From assembly GCF_016728505.1 (NCBI RefSeq), contig NZ_CP068159.1:620001-684000 (forward strand): DNA of 64,000 nucleotides, written 5' to 3'. The translations under genes were made by a program, and so were the position numbers. Positions 54,586 through 64,000 of this stretch are shown here, one piece after another. The notes beneath the pieces were generated by a model. It did no database searches. It had not been told where the DNA came from and worked only from the letters and a program-made list of their open reading frames with translations. Origin of the DNA: Corynebacterium riegelii. GTDB taxonomy: Bacteria > Actinomycetota > Actinomycetes > Mycobacteriales > Mycobacteriaceae. Numbering within the stretch: position 1 is the first letter of the stretch; the number at the start of each line of letters is the position of its first letter.

Positions 54586-55773
54586 ATGGTTGAGAGCTCA
54601 GTGTCATTCCGTGTTCAGAAAGAAGATCTTTCTGAGGCTGCCTCGTGGGTTGCGCGCTCCCTGCCTACGAAAAACACTCAGCCGGTGCTTCGCGCTGTTG
54701 TGATTACGGCTGATGATCACGGTTTGGAGTTCGCGGGCTTTGACTATGAGGTTTCCAGCAAGGTTCGCATCAACGCCGATATTGATCAGCCGGGTCGTGT
54801 AGCGGTGGCGGGTAAGTTGTTGGCGGATATCGTCGCAAATATGCCCTCTGGCCCGGTGGAGGTTTCCACTAACGGCAACAAGCTGCAGCTCAAAGGTGGT
54901 TCGGCAAGGTTTGAGCTGCCATTGATGGGTTTGGATGATTACCCGCAGCTGCCGAGCTTGCCGGAGGTCACGGGCAAGATTTCGCCAGCCGCCCTGACCG
55001 CGGCAGTGACTCAGGTGGCGTCTGCTGCTGGTCGTGATGACACGCTTCCAATGCTTACCGGTATCCACATGGAGGTAAACGGCACGCATCTGAAGCTGAC
55101 GGCTACGGACCGTTTCCGTTTGGCGTTGCGTTCCTTGGAGTGGGAGCCGACCTCACCAAACGTTGAGGCGAAGCTGCTGATCCCGGCGAAGACGCTGCTG
55201 GATAACGCCCGCACGCTGGATACGCATATCGAAGAGCCGGTGGAGATCGCCGTCGGTGGTGCGGACAATGTTGGTGCGGACGGCCTGTTTGGTCTGCACG
55301 TGAGCAACCGCGAAACCACCACGCGCATGCTGGATGCGGACTTCCCGAATGTGGCGCCGCTGCTTCCGAAGACGCACACGTCCATTGCCACGGTGGAGAT
55401 TTCGCCGCTGATGGAATCCATTCGTCGTGTGTCGCTGGTGGCGGACCGTAATGCGCAGATCCGCCTGCACTTTAAGCAGGGCGAGCTCACGCTGTACGCG
55501 TCTGGTGCGGATTCCGGTGAGGCGTCTGAGACCATCCCGGCTGCGTTCACTGGTGAAGATGAGCTGCTTATCGCCTTTAACGCTGGTTACCTGCGTGATG
55601 GCCTTGGCGTGATTGGCACGGATCGTGTGATGTTTGGCTTCACGGAGTCTTCGCGCCCGGCGATTATGGTGCCGGAGCCGGAGGAGCTTCCGGAGGCGAA
55701 TGCGGACGGCACGTTCCCCACCCCGGACACTTACTTCACGTACCTGCTGATGCCGGTGCGTCTGCCGGGTTAA
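54586..55773 (+). CDS. dnaN: DNA polymerase III beta subunit (sliding clamp)
   Basis: 395 residues; three clamp domains. SFRVQKEDLSEAASWVARSLPTKNTQPVLRAVVI opens domain 1; KLTATDRFRLALRSLEW and the C-terminal TYLLMPVRLPG are standard clamp features, the last forming the hydrophobic binding pocket edge. ATG 54586 is preceded by AAAGGGGG. It tethers replicative polymerases to DNA. The promoter must lie in the repeat- and DnaA-box-containing gap upstream. Confidence 0.96.
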   Translation: MVESSVSFRVQKEDLSEAASWVARSLPTKNTQPVLRAVVITADDHGLEFAGFDYEVSSKVRINADIDQPGRVAVAGKLLADIVANMPSGPVEVSTNGNKLQLKGGSARFELPLMGLDDYPQLPSLPEVTGKISPAALTAAVTQVASAAGRDDTLPMLTGIHMEVNGTHLKLTATDRFRLALRSLEWEPTSPNVEAKLLIPAKTLLDNARTLDTHIEEPVEIAVGGADNVGADGLFGLHVSNRETTTRMLDADFPNVAPLLPKTHTSIATVEISPLMESIRRVSLVADRNAQIRLHFKQGELTLYASGADSGEASETIPAAFTGEDELLIAFNAGYLRDGLGVIGTDRVMFGFTESSRPAIMVPEPEELPEANADGTFPTPDTYFTYLLMPVRLPG

Positions 55774-55795
55774 GCCAGGTTAAGTGCCGGATTAA

Positions 55796-56968
55796 GTGTT
55801 TGTCTCTGAGCTGGATCTGCGGGATTTCCGCTCGTGGCCGGAGTTGCATCTGGACCTTGAGCCGGGGGTGACGGTCTTTGCTGGCCGCAATGGGCATGGC
55901 AAGACCAACATCGTTGAGGCGGTGTATTACACCTCGCACCTGGGCAGCCACAGGGTGTCTACGGACACGCCGCTGATTCGCACTGGTCAGGACAACGCTC
56001 GTGTTTCCGCGACCACGATTAATAATGACCGCGCGCTGACCACCCACCTGCTGATTAAGGCCGCGGGTGCGAACCAGGCGCAGATCAACCGCACGCGTCT
56101 GAAAAGTCCGCGCGAGGTTTTGGGCGTGTTGCGTACGGTGTTGTTTTCGCCGGAGGACCTGCGGCTTGTGGTTGGTGAGCCCGCGGAGCGTCGCCGTTTT
56201 TTGGATGAGTTGCTCTCGCTTCGTACACCAAGGATTGGTGGGGTGCGGGCGGATTATGACCGGGTGCTGCGCCAGCGAAACGCCCTTTTGCGCACCTCAA
56301 ACATGGTGTTGCGCCGCGGCTACCAGGATGAATCGGGTGCGGCGGCACTTTCCACACTCGATGTGTGGGACGCCCAGCTTGCCAGCTTGGGTAGCCAGTT
56401 GATAACCGCGCGCCTCTTGCTTATCGACGCCCTAGCGCCCCTGATCACCTCCGCCTACGCCAGCGTGGCGCCGGAGTCGCGCCCCGCAAGCGTTCGCTAC
56501 AAATCCACCGTTGGTTTAGGCGAAGGCTTAGGCGAAGAGCGTGATCCGGCAACGTTTGAGGCGGCGCTCCTGGCAGAGTTGGGCCGGCGCAGGAAAGAGG
56601 AAATTGACCGCGGCACCACGTTGGTGGGTCCGCACCGCGATGACCTGGTGCTCATGCTTGGTAACACACCGGCGAAGGGTTACGCCTCCCACGGCGAAAC
56701 GTGGTCGTACGCACTGTCGCTGCATTTGGCGGAGTACCAGTTGCTCTCTGAGCAGGGATCGGCACCCGTGCTGATCTTGGACGATGTATTTGCGGAGCTG
56801 GATGCTAAAAGACGCGAGCGTTTAGTCCACGTTGCCGAAGAAGCAGAGCAAGTGCTGATCACGGCGGCGGTGGGCGATGACTTGCCCGCTAACCTGCACG
56901 ATGCCGTGGCCGCGCGCTACACGGTGACCATGGATAACGGGGTGAGTGCAATTGCAGGATCTGGTTAA
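55796..56968 (+). CDS. recF: DNA replication and repair protein RecF
   Basis: 390 residues of the SMC-like ATPase type. Walker [19 protein letters not shown], signature [17 protein letters not shown], Walker [21 protein letters not shown]. It loads RecA with RecO/RecR at gaps. GTG 55796 ([17 protein letters not shown]) is the family start; AAGTG repeats precede it and the ribosome site is weak. A dispersed word encodes LLLIDAL in the helical arm. It overlaps dciA by 23 bases. Confidence 0.94.
   Translation: MFVSELDLRDFRSWPELHLDLEPGVTVFAGRNGHGKTNIVEAVYYTSHLGSHRVSTDTPLIRTGQDNARVSATTINNDRALTTHLLIKAAGANQAQINRTRLKSPREVLGVLRTVLFSPEDLRLVVGEPAERRRFLDELLSLRTPRIGGVRADYDRVLRQRNALLRTSNMVLRRGYQDESGAAALSTLDVWDAQLASLGSQLITARLLLIDALAPLITSAYASVAPESRPASVRYKSTVGLGEGLGEERDPATFEAALLAELGRRRKEEIDRGTTLVGPHRDDLVLMLGNTPAKGYASHGETWSYALSLHLAEYQLLSEQGSAPVLILDDVFAELDAKRRERLVHVAEEAEQVLITAAVGDDLPANLHDAVAARYTVTMDNGVSAIAGSG
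56414..56432 (-). repeat. Dispersed word inside recF
   Basis: CTCTTGCTTATCGACGCCC on the plus strand, in frame as LLLIDAL. Confidence 0.7.
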
Positions 56969-57554
56969 AACCACGTTTCTTCTCACCCGCGAGATGGCGC
57001 GCAAGCGCGGCGGGCGCGTTCCGGATCTTTCGCGCCAAGGCACACTGCCGGTGCCGAAGCGAAGCGCTGCAGCACTTGGCGCCCCAACCACTGAAGCGCT
57101 GGTGCCGGGGTTGGAGGTTGGGGGGTTCGACGGGGCGTCGATAAGCAAGAAAGGCCCCGGGCGACCAACCGGGCTGGATGGGCGAGCGATCCCGCGCCGC
57201 ATGCGGGTGAGCTCCTTTAACTCGCTGGTGGGAAGGGAGATTAAGCGCCGCGAGTGGAGCGAAAACATGGCCTACGGCTGGGTCATGGGCAACTGGGAAA
57301 CCCTGGTGGGTGCGAAAATCGCGCAGCACACCACCGTGCACATGATTAAGGACGGTGAGGTGCACATCGAATGCGACACCACCGCCTGGGCCACGCAGCT
57401 GAAATACATGCAATCCACCGTGCTGCGGCTCATTGCAGACAAGGTGGGGCCCGAAGTGGTGACCAAACTGCACATTTACGGGCCGAAGACGCCGTCCTGG
57501 CGCAAGGGTCCGCTCCATGTGAAAGGCCGCGGGCCGCGCGACACTTACGGATAA
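56946..57554 (+). CDS. dciA: DciA-type (DUF721) helicase-operation protein
   Basis: 202 residues. The KH-like DUF721 domain is in the C-terminal half: [73 protein letters not shown]. DciA proteins load or stimulate the replicative helicase DnaB in bacteria lacking DnaC/DnaI; the position after recF is the usual one. GTG 56946 lies inside recF. The N-terminal ~85 residues are variable and contain a dispersed word ([12 protein letters not shown]). Confidence 0.9.
   Translation: MQLQDLVKTTFLLTREMARKRGGRVPDLSRQGTLPVPKRSAAALGAPTTEALVPGLEVGGFDGASISKKGPGRPTGLDGRAIPRRMRVSSFNSLVGREIKRREWSENMAYGWVMGNWETLVGAKIAQHTTVHMIKDGEVHIECDTTAWATQLKYMQSTVLRLIADKVGPEVVTKLHIYGPKTPSWRKGPLHVKGRGPRDTYG
57134..57158 (+). 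repeat. Dispersed word inside dciA, with GGGGC/GGCCCC arms
   Basis: GGCGTCGATAAGC (57134-57146, with a G before it) then AAGAAAGGCCCC. In frame as GASISKKGP in a non-conserved linker; one of the clearest arm-core-arm copies. Confidence 0.75.
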
Positions 57555-57631
57555 GCGCACAAAACGCCCTCTGACGGATTCGAGTGCTGCCAAGGCATGG
57601 CCCCACAAGCGTGTAAGATACAAGGGGTTAA

Positions 57632-59779
<2,148 letters not shown>

Positions 59780-59838
59780 GTCGCCGGCCCGGGTTTTGGG
59801 CGGGGTGTGTTTGTGTGAGGCACGGTACGCTGTGCCGC

Positions 59839-60630
59839 ATGAGCAATTCACGGCCACTGGTTGTCATTTTCCCTGGTATGGGGATGGAGGCGCGCTACTA
59901 CCGCCCCATCGCCGAGGCGCTGACCGAGGCTGGTTTTCCCACGACGGTTGGTGAGCTTCGCGGCCAGGGTGAAAGCCCCCACGTTGCTTCTAGGAGCAAT
60001 CAGTGGGGGTATCACCATGTTGCGGCAGAGGACTACCCAGCGACGATCAGCAACGCCAAGCAGGAACATAGGCTTGATGAGAATCACCCGGTGATCCTTT
60101 TGACGCACTCGATGGGCGGGCAGGTTGGCACGCTGTTCATGGCGCGACCGGAAGCGTCTGCGTTGAATGTGATTGGCATGCTGGGTGTGGGCGCCGGTAA
60201 CCCTTGGCACAAGGCGTTTCCGCTTCGTAACAAACTGAAATTCGGCGTTGGCATCCAGCTAATCTGGCTGGTCAGCCAGGTGCTGGGCTACTGGCCGGGT
60301 GACAAGATCACCATCGGCGGTAACTGGGGGCGCCACCCGCGCACGTACATAAATGAGTGGGCGCGGATGAACCGCAGCGGCAAGCGCGGAAAGCTTGCGG
60401 GTGCGGACATTGATTATGACGCCGCCATGCAGCACATCAACGTCCCCGTCGTACTCACGCGCTTTAAAAACGACCGAGACTGCACGTATGCATCCGCCAA
60501 GTCCCTGGCTGATCAGGTTTCTGGCGCGACTGTTGAGGAGCTCGACGGCGGTTTGGGCCACAACAGGTGGGCCCGCGAGCCGGAGATTATTGTTGGCCGG
60601 GTGCTGGAATTTGCCCAGGAGCTGCAATAG
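59839..60630 (+). CDS. Alpha/beta hydrolase
   Basis: 263 residues. PLVVIFPGMGMEARYYRPIAEALTEAGF starts the fold; the nucleophile elbow is LLTHSMGGQVG (Ser), a late Asp in KNDRDCTYASAKSLADQV and His in GGLGHNRWAREPE complete the triad. No signal peptide. Some YheT/serine-aminopeptidase-like character; substrate unknown. ATG 59839 lies eight bases after TACGCT (59826-59831), so the mRNA is probably leaderless. Not obviously linked to gyrB upstream. Confidence 0.85.
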   Translation: MSNSRPLVVIFPGMGMEARYYRPIAEALTEAGFPTTVGELRGQGESPHVASRSNQWGYHHVAAEDYPATISNAKQEHRLDENHPVILLTHSMGGQVGTLFMARPEASALNVIGMLGVGAGNPWHKAFPLRNKLKFGVGIQLIWLVSQVLGYWPGDKITIGGNWGRHPRTYINEWARMNRSGKRGKLAGADIDYDAAMQHINVPVVLTRFKNDRDCTYASAKSLADQVSGATVEELDGGLGHNRWAREPEIIVGRVLEFAQELQ

Positions 60631-60664
60631 CTGGGCGTTTTTGGCTGTTTGTTGTTAGTTAGCG

Positions 60665-61102
60665 CTACTTTGCGTAGCGCTCGATGATGTTGCCCAGTTC
60701 AGGCAGTGCCGGCGCCACGATCTTGCCAACCTTGCCGCGTAGAGTGGAGTACACCTTCTGAATGGCACTGGGCATTTCGCCGGTTGCGCCGTCGGCGGCG
60801 TTGAGGATCTTCTCTACCACTTCGTTTTCGTTGTCGGAAAGGAATGCGCCGAAGGAGCCGGAGCCCTCAGTCTGGAAGCGCTCAAACAGCGGCTGCAGCT
60901 CAGAAACAACCTGCGGCAGGTAGCGATTCACACCCTTCGGGACGGCATCCGCGTCAGCCTTCTTACCAGCAGCAACGGCGGACTTTAGCGCCATGCCGGT
61001 GAGGCCGGATTGGTTGGCCACGGTGGTGTCTACAAGCTCGGCGATCTCGGCGACAACCTTGGAGCGGTTGGCCTCAGTAAGGAGGTTGTTCAAGTCAGTC
61101 AT
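60665..61102 (-). CDS. DUF6918-like conserved protein
   Basis: 145-residue soluble, alpha-helical protein: MTDLNNLLTEANRSKVVAEIAELVDTTVANQSGLTGMALKSAVAAGKKADADAVPKGVNRYLPQVVSELQPLFERF, ending LPELGNIIERYAK. This is a compact actinobacterial family without known function (DUF6918 from memory). ATG 61102 preceded by GAGG-poor sequence; the longer frame to 61171 is unsupported. Convergent with the hydrolase gene. Confidence 0.78.
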   Translation of the reverse strand: MTDLNNLLTEANRSKVVAEIAELVDTTVANQSGLTGMALKSAVAAGKKADADAVPKGVNRYLPQVVSELQPLFERFQTEGSGSFGAFLSDNENEVVEKILNAADGATGEMPSAIQKVYSTLRGKVGKIVAPALPELGNIIERYAK

Positions 61103-61331
61103 GAGGAAAAGCTTAGCGGCCCGCGCTCGGTTGAGCGGGGCCGCTGCCAGGTGTCGTAGTTCTTCCACCACAGCACCCTGTTACCTACAAGTCACTGTAA
61201 CCACAACGGCAACAACAGTAACATGCGTAACACCGTCGGGGCAACTGGGAGTCCCCTGAATGCGGTGAATGTGGACTTAGGTCAAATTAGTGCCGAAATT
61301 GAGGCTGCAGTTACCGCGCTTGGGTGGTGCG

Positions 61332-61420
61332 CTGACAAATCTGATCACGCTATTTTGGCGAAAAGTCTCTGACCTGGGCGTTTAAAAATTTAGGGTGCGT
61401 CGGGATGTCGCATTTGTCAG
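61332..61420 (+). repeat. Palindromic element III, copy a
   Basis: CTGACAAAT … ATTTGTCAG terminal inverted repeats over 89 bases; the interior GTCTCTGACCTGGGCG resembles the centre of elements I and II. Together with copy b it fills most of the 447-base gap 61103-61549, which has no gene. Confidence 0.75.
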
Positions 61421-61435
61421 TGGGCCCGAGGGGAT

Positions 61436-61515
61436 CCTGACAAATCTGACAACGCAGTTTGCGTTTGCCCAGGTCGTGGTCCGGTCAGCAAGGGCCCGCT
61501 GCATGATTTGTCAGG
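61436..61515 (-). repeat. Palindromic element III, copy b
   Basis: CCTGACAAAT … ATTTGTCAGG over 80 bases, 15 bases after copy a. GCCCAGGTC inside is the reverse complement of copy a's GACCTGGGC, so the two are inverted. Confidence 0.75.
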
Positions 61516-61549
61516 AATGCCAGCGGGGGAGCCCCAAAAACCAACAGCG

Positions 61550-61981
61550 CTACGGCATCAGCGGCATCTGAACGTTGCCCTGCAGCTTTTGGGCGAAGGT
61601 GATCCACGCGGGGACGTCGAAAATGCGGTTGCCCTCGGAGGAACCCTGCACCCACTCAAGTCCAGCGGCGCGAGCGGCGTCATCAACTGCCTGGCGCAGT
61701 GGCGGCACTGCATCCACAACCAGCTGCACGGCCAAGGCAGTCAGGCCAACAGCCAGAGCGATGGAAAGCGGGGCACTGCCGGTATATGCGCTGCCCAGCG
61801 GGGTTTTCTTAGGCACTTCGATGGAAGGATCGTTGGGATCCTTCTCATAGTCAATCTTTGACGAGCCCTTGCTGGAGCCACTCGACAGCTCAAAAATCCC
61901 CGCCTGCGCATGCGCCGGGGTGACGCTAACGGCGGAAGCAGACACAGCCAGCACCAGCGCGGCAGTTGCGACCCTCTTCAT
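61550..61981 (-). CDS. Small exported protein with C-terminal hydrophobic segment
   Basis: 143 residues: signal MKRVATAALVLAVSASAVSVTPAHAQ, a Ser/Lys-rich stretch (SSGSSKGSSKIDYEKDPNDPSIEVPKK), a membrane-like segment (APLSIALAVGLTALAVQLVVDAV) and a polar C-terminus ending QGNVQMPLMP. The start of the signal recalls the four-member exported family at 25-32 kb, but the GTGI ending is absent, so it is a distinct protein. It lies downstream of the surface protein gene on the same strand, 88 bases apart, and may be coexpressed. Function unknown. Confidence 0.75.
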   Translation of the reverse strand: MKRVATAALVLAVSASAVSVTPAHAQAGIFELSSGSSKGSSKIDYEKDPNDPSIEVPKKTPLGSAYTGSAPLSIALAVGLTALAVQLVVDAVPPLRQAVDDAARAAGLEWVQGSSEGNRIFDVPAWITFAQKLQGNVQMPLMP

Positions 61982-62069
61982 AAAAACACCTCATGGTTCA
62001 AGGCAGAACGAAAAACCGATGGTTCACACTGTAGGCGGTGAACCACCGGTTTGGGGTGTTAGGCAGCGG

Positions 62070-63998
62070 CTAGAAACGGAAGTTCTGCAGCATCGGCAGC
62101 GCGGCAATCGCACCGCCGATGGCAACCAGGATGGTTACCAAAATGCCCACGATCAGGCCAACGTTGTTCTCCGAAGAACCGGAGGAGCCATCCTGCGAGG
62201 GCCTCTCGCTTGGCGACGTCGGCGGGGTCGGCTCAGACGTCGGCGGGGTTGGCTCGGACGTTGGCTCGCTCGTCGGCGGGGTCGGTTCGGACGTCGGCGG
62301 CGTTGGCTCGGAGGGCTCGGACGTCGGTTCGGTAGTCGGGTCAGTCGGCTTGGTGGTGGCCGCTGGCTCGATCGTCAGCTTGAACGACACCTTCTTGGAA
62401 GTACCGTCCGTGTAACGCACCGTCACGGGGATCTCCGCGGTGCCAGCGCCGGTACCTGCAGCAACGCTGATGGTTACCTCGCCGGTTGCCTCATTGGTGC
62501 TGATCTTCAGACCGTCCTTGTCCTGGTTCGGGCCAAAGAATTTGGTGCCGGCCGGAGCCGCAGGCGTGATCTTCGGAGCGATCTTGGTGGATTTGCCGGC
62601 GGTTACGGTGGTGGCGGGGTAGGAGACCTCGTGGGCGTCGGCAAGCTTCTTGGAAGGCTCTGCGGTTGTGAACTTCACCGGGTAGGCGTTGTTGGTGCCG
62701 TCTGGGAAGGTGGCAAGGACGAACGCGGTGCCGCTCAGCCCGGCGGAGGAGTTCGGGGCGGCCTTGATGGTCGCTTCACCGGTGGTTTCGTTGACGCTGA
62801 AGGTCCAGCCGTCCGGCAGCTTGCTGTGGGAAGCGAACTTGGTGCCCTCCGGCCACTGACCCGTGGGTGTGGAGGTGCCAGCCTTATCCGCCGGGGTGGT
62901 GATGTCCGGGTAAGTCACCTTGGCCTGCTGGCTTTGCCACTGGCCGTCCTTGGTCACCTTGAACGGGACTGCCTTGGTGGTGTGGGAGGCATCCGGGTAG
63001 GTCACTTCCACGGGGACGTTGAAGGCGAAACCGGCCTTGACCGGCGTTTTCGGGGAGACGGTGACGTTGCCGTTGGCTGCTACCTCGATGTTGACGTAGT
63101 CGCCGAGGTTGCTCAGCAGGTCTTCACGCAGCTTGAAGGTGGTGCCGGCCGGTACATCACCGGAGCGCGTGGCGGTCTTGGCGGCGCCCGCATTGCCATC
63201 CAGCTCAGTGGTATCTGGCCAGGTGGGGGAGTACTTTGCGGTGTCGCGCTCAGTGTGCGGGGTGGTGTTGCCGTCCTTGTCAGAAACCGTGATCTTCAGG
63301 TCGGTGTACGCAACGGAGGTGTCCGGGTAGGTCACCTTGATCCGTGCGGTTGCCGTGGAGCCTGCGCCCACCTTGGAACCCGGGGTTACGGTGACGTGGC
63401 CCTGGTTATTCACAGACACGTTGAACTGCTCAGGGGCGAATACAACGGAGAACATCGTGCCCTTCGGCAACGTCTTTGCCTTGTTGGCGGCAACCTTGCT
63501 CTCGCCCTCCTTGACCGTCAGTGGATCGTAGGAAACTGCGTACTTTGTGGCCTGGTTGTCGCCGCCCTTTACAACGTTGACGGAGGTTTGGTACTCACCA
63601 GCCTTCTCGTACTTCTTCGCTTTAGCGTTGAGCTTGTACACCTGGATGGTGAATTTGACGCCGCCGCCGGGCTCCGCGTTAAGCGGCGCCTTGACGGTGA
63701 CCTCACCTGTCTTCTCGTTAGTGGTGAAGGTGTAGCCCAGGCCGTCGGCAGGGCCGACAAAGCGGTACGTATCCGCATCGGGAGCGGCCTTCGAAGGCGT
63801 GACCTTCGCCTCACCACCTGCGGTGATGTCCTCTTCTGGCCAGGTGAAGCCCTCTACGGCCGCGCTGTCTGCAGATGCCGCGGTGATCGCAGCGAACGGC
63901 TGCACGTTGTCTTGGGCGTTGGAGGTTGGGACGGCCAGGCCAGCGCCGATCAGGGCGGTGGTGGTGGCCAGGGCGATGACATGCTTATTCAGCTTCAT
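62070..63998 (-). CDS. Exported surface protein with five Rib-like repeats and membrane anchor
   Basis: 642 residues: signal MKLNKHVIALATTTALIGAGLAVPTSNAQ, five ~85-residue repeats (each with a VxYPD/TWPD-type start, GTxF centre and NExTGEVTV-type strand, e.g. VSYPATTVTAGKS…GTKFFGP…ISTNEATGEVTIS), as in Rib/alpha-like bacterial surface proteins, a Pro/Thr/Ser/Glu stalk built of PTSEPTPPTSEP-like units (~60 residues), and a terminal membrane segment (VGLIVGILVTILVAIGGAIAALPML). No LPxTG is seen, so it is membrane-anchored rather than sortase-linked. A likely cell-surface spacer or adhesin (inference). ATG 63998 is at the window edge, ribosome site not visible. Confidence 0.85.
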   Translation of the reverse strand: MKLNKHVIALATTTALIGAGLAVPTSNAQDNVQPFAAITAASADSAAVEGFTWPEEDITAGGEAKVTPSKAAPDADTYRFVGPADGLGYTFTTNEKTGEVTVKAPLNAEPGGGVKFTIQVYKLNAKAKKYEKAGEYQTSVNVVKGGDNQATKYAVSYDPLTVKEGESKVAANKAKTLPKGTMFSVVFAPEQFNVSVNNQGHVTVTPGSKVGAGSTATARIKVTYPDTSVAYTDLKITVSDKDGNTTPHTERDTAKYSPTWPDTTELDGNAGAAKTATRSGDVPAGTTFKLREDLLSNLGDYVNIEVAANGNVTVSPKTPVKAGFAFNVPVEVTYPDASHTTKAVPFKVTKDGQWQSQQAKVTYPDITTPADKAGTSTPTGQWPEGTKFASHSKLPDGWTFSVNETTGEATIKAAPNSSAGLSGTAFVLATFPDGTNNAYPVKFTTAEPSKKLADAHEVSYPATTVTAGKSTKIAPKITPAAPAGTKFFGPNQDKDGLKISTNEATGEVTISVAAGTGAGTAEIPVTVRYTDGTSKKVSFKLTIEPAATTKPTDPTTEPTSEPSEPTPPTSEPTPPTSEPTSEPTPPTSEPTPPTSPSERPSQDGSSGSSENNVGLIVGILVTILVAIGGAIAALPMLQNFRF

Positions 63999-64000
63999 TA

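Noticed and set aside
61103..61549. Possible small gene or tRNA between the DUF6918-like and exported-protein genes
   Set aside because: Only palindromic elements IIIa and IIIb are seen; no tRNA cloverleaf or supported frame.

Overview
The window is a high-GC actinobacterial chromosome segment around the replication origin, most likely from a Corynebacterium species. The grounds are the order pcnA–NUDIX–DUF6049–murJ–sigM–trxB–trxA–cwlM–parB–parA–rsmG–yidC–yidD–rnpA–rpmH–oriC–dnaA–dnaN–recF–dciA–gyrB (the mycobacterial/corynebacterial origin order, without jag and without an anti-SigM gene), five parS sites of the form TGTTTCACGTGAAACA, a brnFE pair, a trpEGDCBA operon with a Trp-codon leader, and frequent GTG and apparently leaderless starts. 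Species-level assignment is not possible by eye.

Layout. 1–1008: a partial DUF5129-like membrane protein gene leaving the left edge. 1153–7474: a carbohydrate ABC importer locus (ATPase, kinase-like DUF4032 protein, lipoprotein binding protein, two permeases, YesL/DUF624 protein) with a promoter/operator before the binding protein. 7471–13434: small accessory genes (hypothetical, XRE regulator plus membrane protein, AlbA-type ATPase regulator with an operator array, dicarboxylate-type symporter, SdpI-like protein), with dispersed palindromic repeats. 13610–15139: hipBA toxin–antitoxin with three operators, divergent from trp. 15181–22452: trp leader/attenuator, trpE-G-D-C(F)-B-A, then a translationally coupled Rieske lipoprotein. 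22446–24856: divergent OYE-type oxidoreductase and BASS-type transporter, then a DUF6881-like gene.

24937–31822 is an accessory island: four paralogous small exported proteins, an IS21-family element and an HNH endonuclease gene. 31934–35068 holds brnE, brnF, yqgE and pcnA. 35118–45293 is the cell-envelope/redox cluster ending in cwlM, followed by a second AlbA-type regulator. 46681–51246 runs parB-parA-rsmG, then yidC-yidD-rnpA-rpmH. DnaA boxes lie on both sides of dnaA (51629–51884 and 54119–54389). The dnaA–dnaN gap is unusually long (1.1 kb) and carries repeats. dnaN, recF, dciA and gyrB follow, then a hydrolase, a DUF6918-like protein, two palindromic elements and two exported/surface proteins up to the right edge.

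The most unusual signal is not a gene. A short word, GGCGTCGAYAAGC, often followed by A-rich sequence and GCCCC (so that GGGGC…GCCCC arms flank the core), recurs about 15–20 times on both strands, in intergenic DNA and in frame inside otherwise conserved genes (trpCF, brnE, pcnA, DUF6049, murJ, sigM, trxB, rnpA, recF, dciA). It behaves like a dispersed selected or mobile word comparable in density to DNA uptake sequences, but I know of no described function. A second layer is a family of ~80–90 bp palindromic elements that make two large inverted copies at about 10.9–11.5 kb and 53.6–54.0 kb, plus a pair at 61.3–61.5 kb. Third is an array of five GTGA-type operators spaced 21-31-21-31 bp upstream of an AlbA-type ATPase gene.
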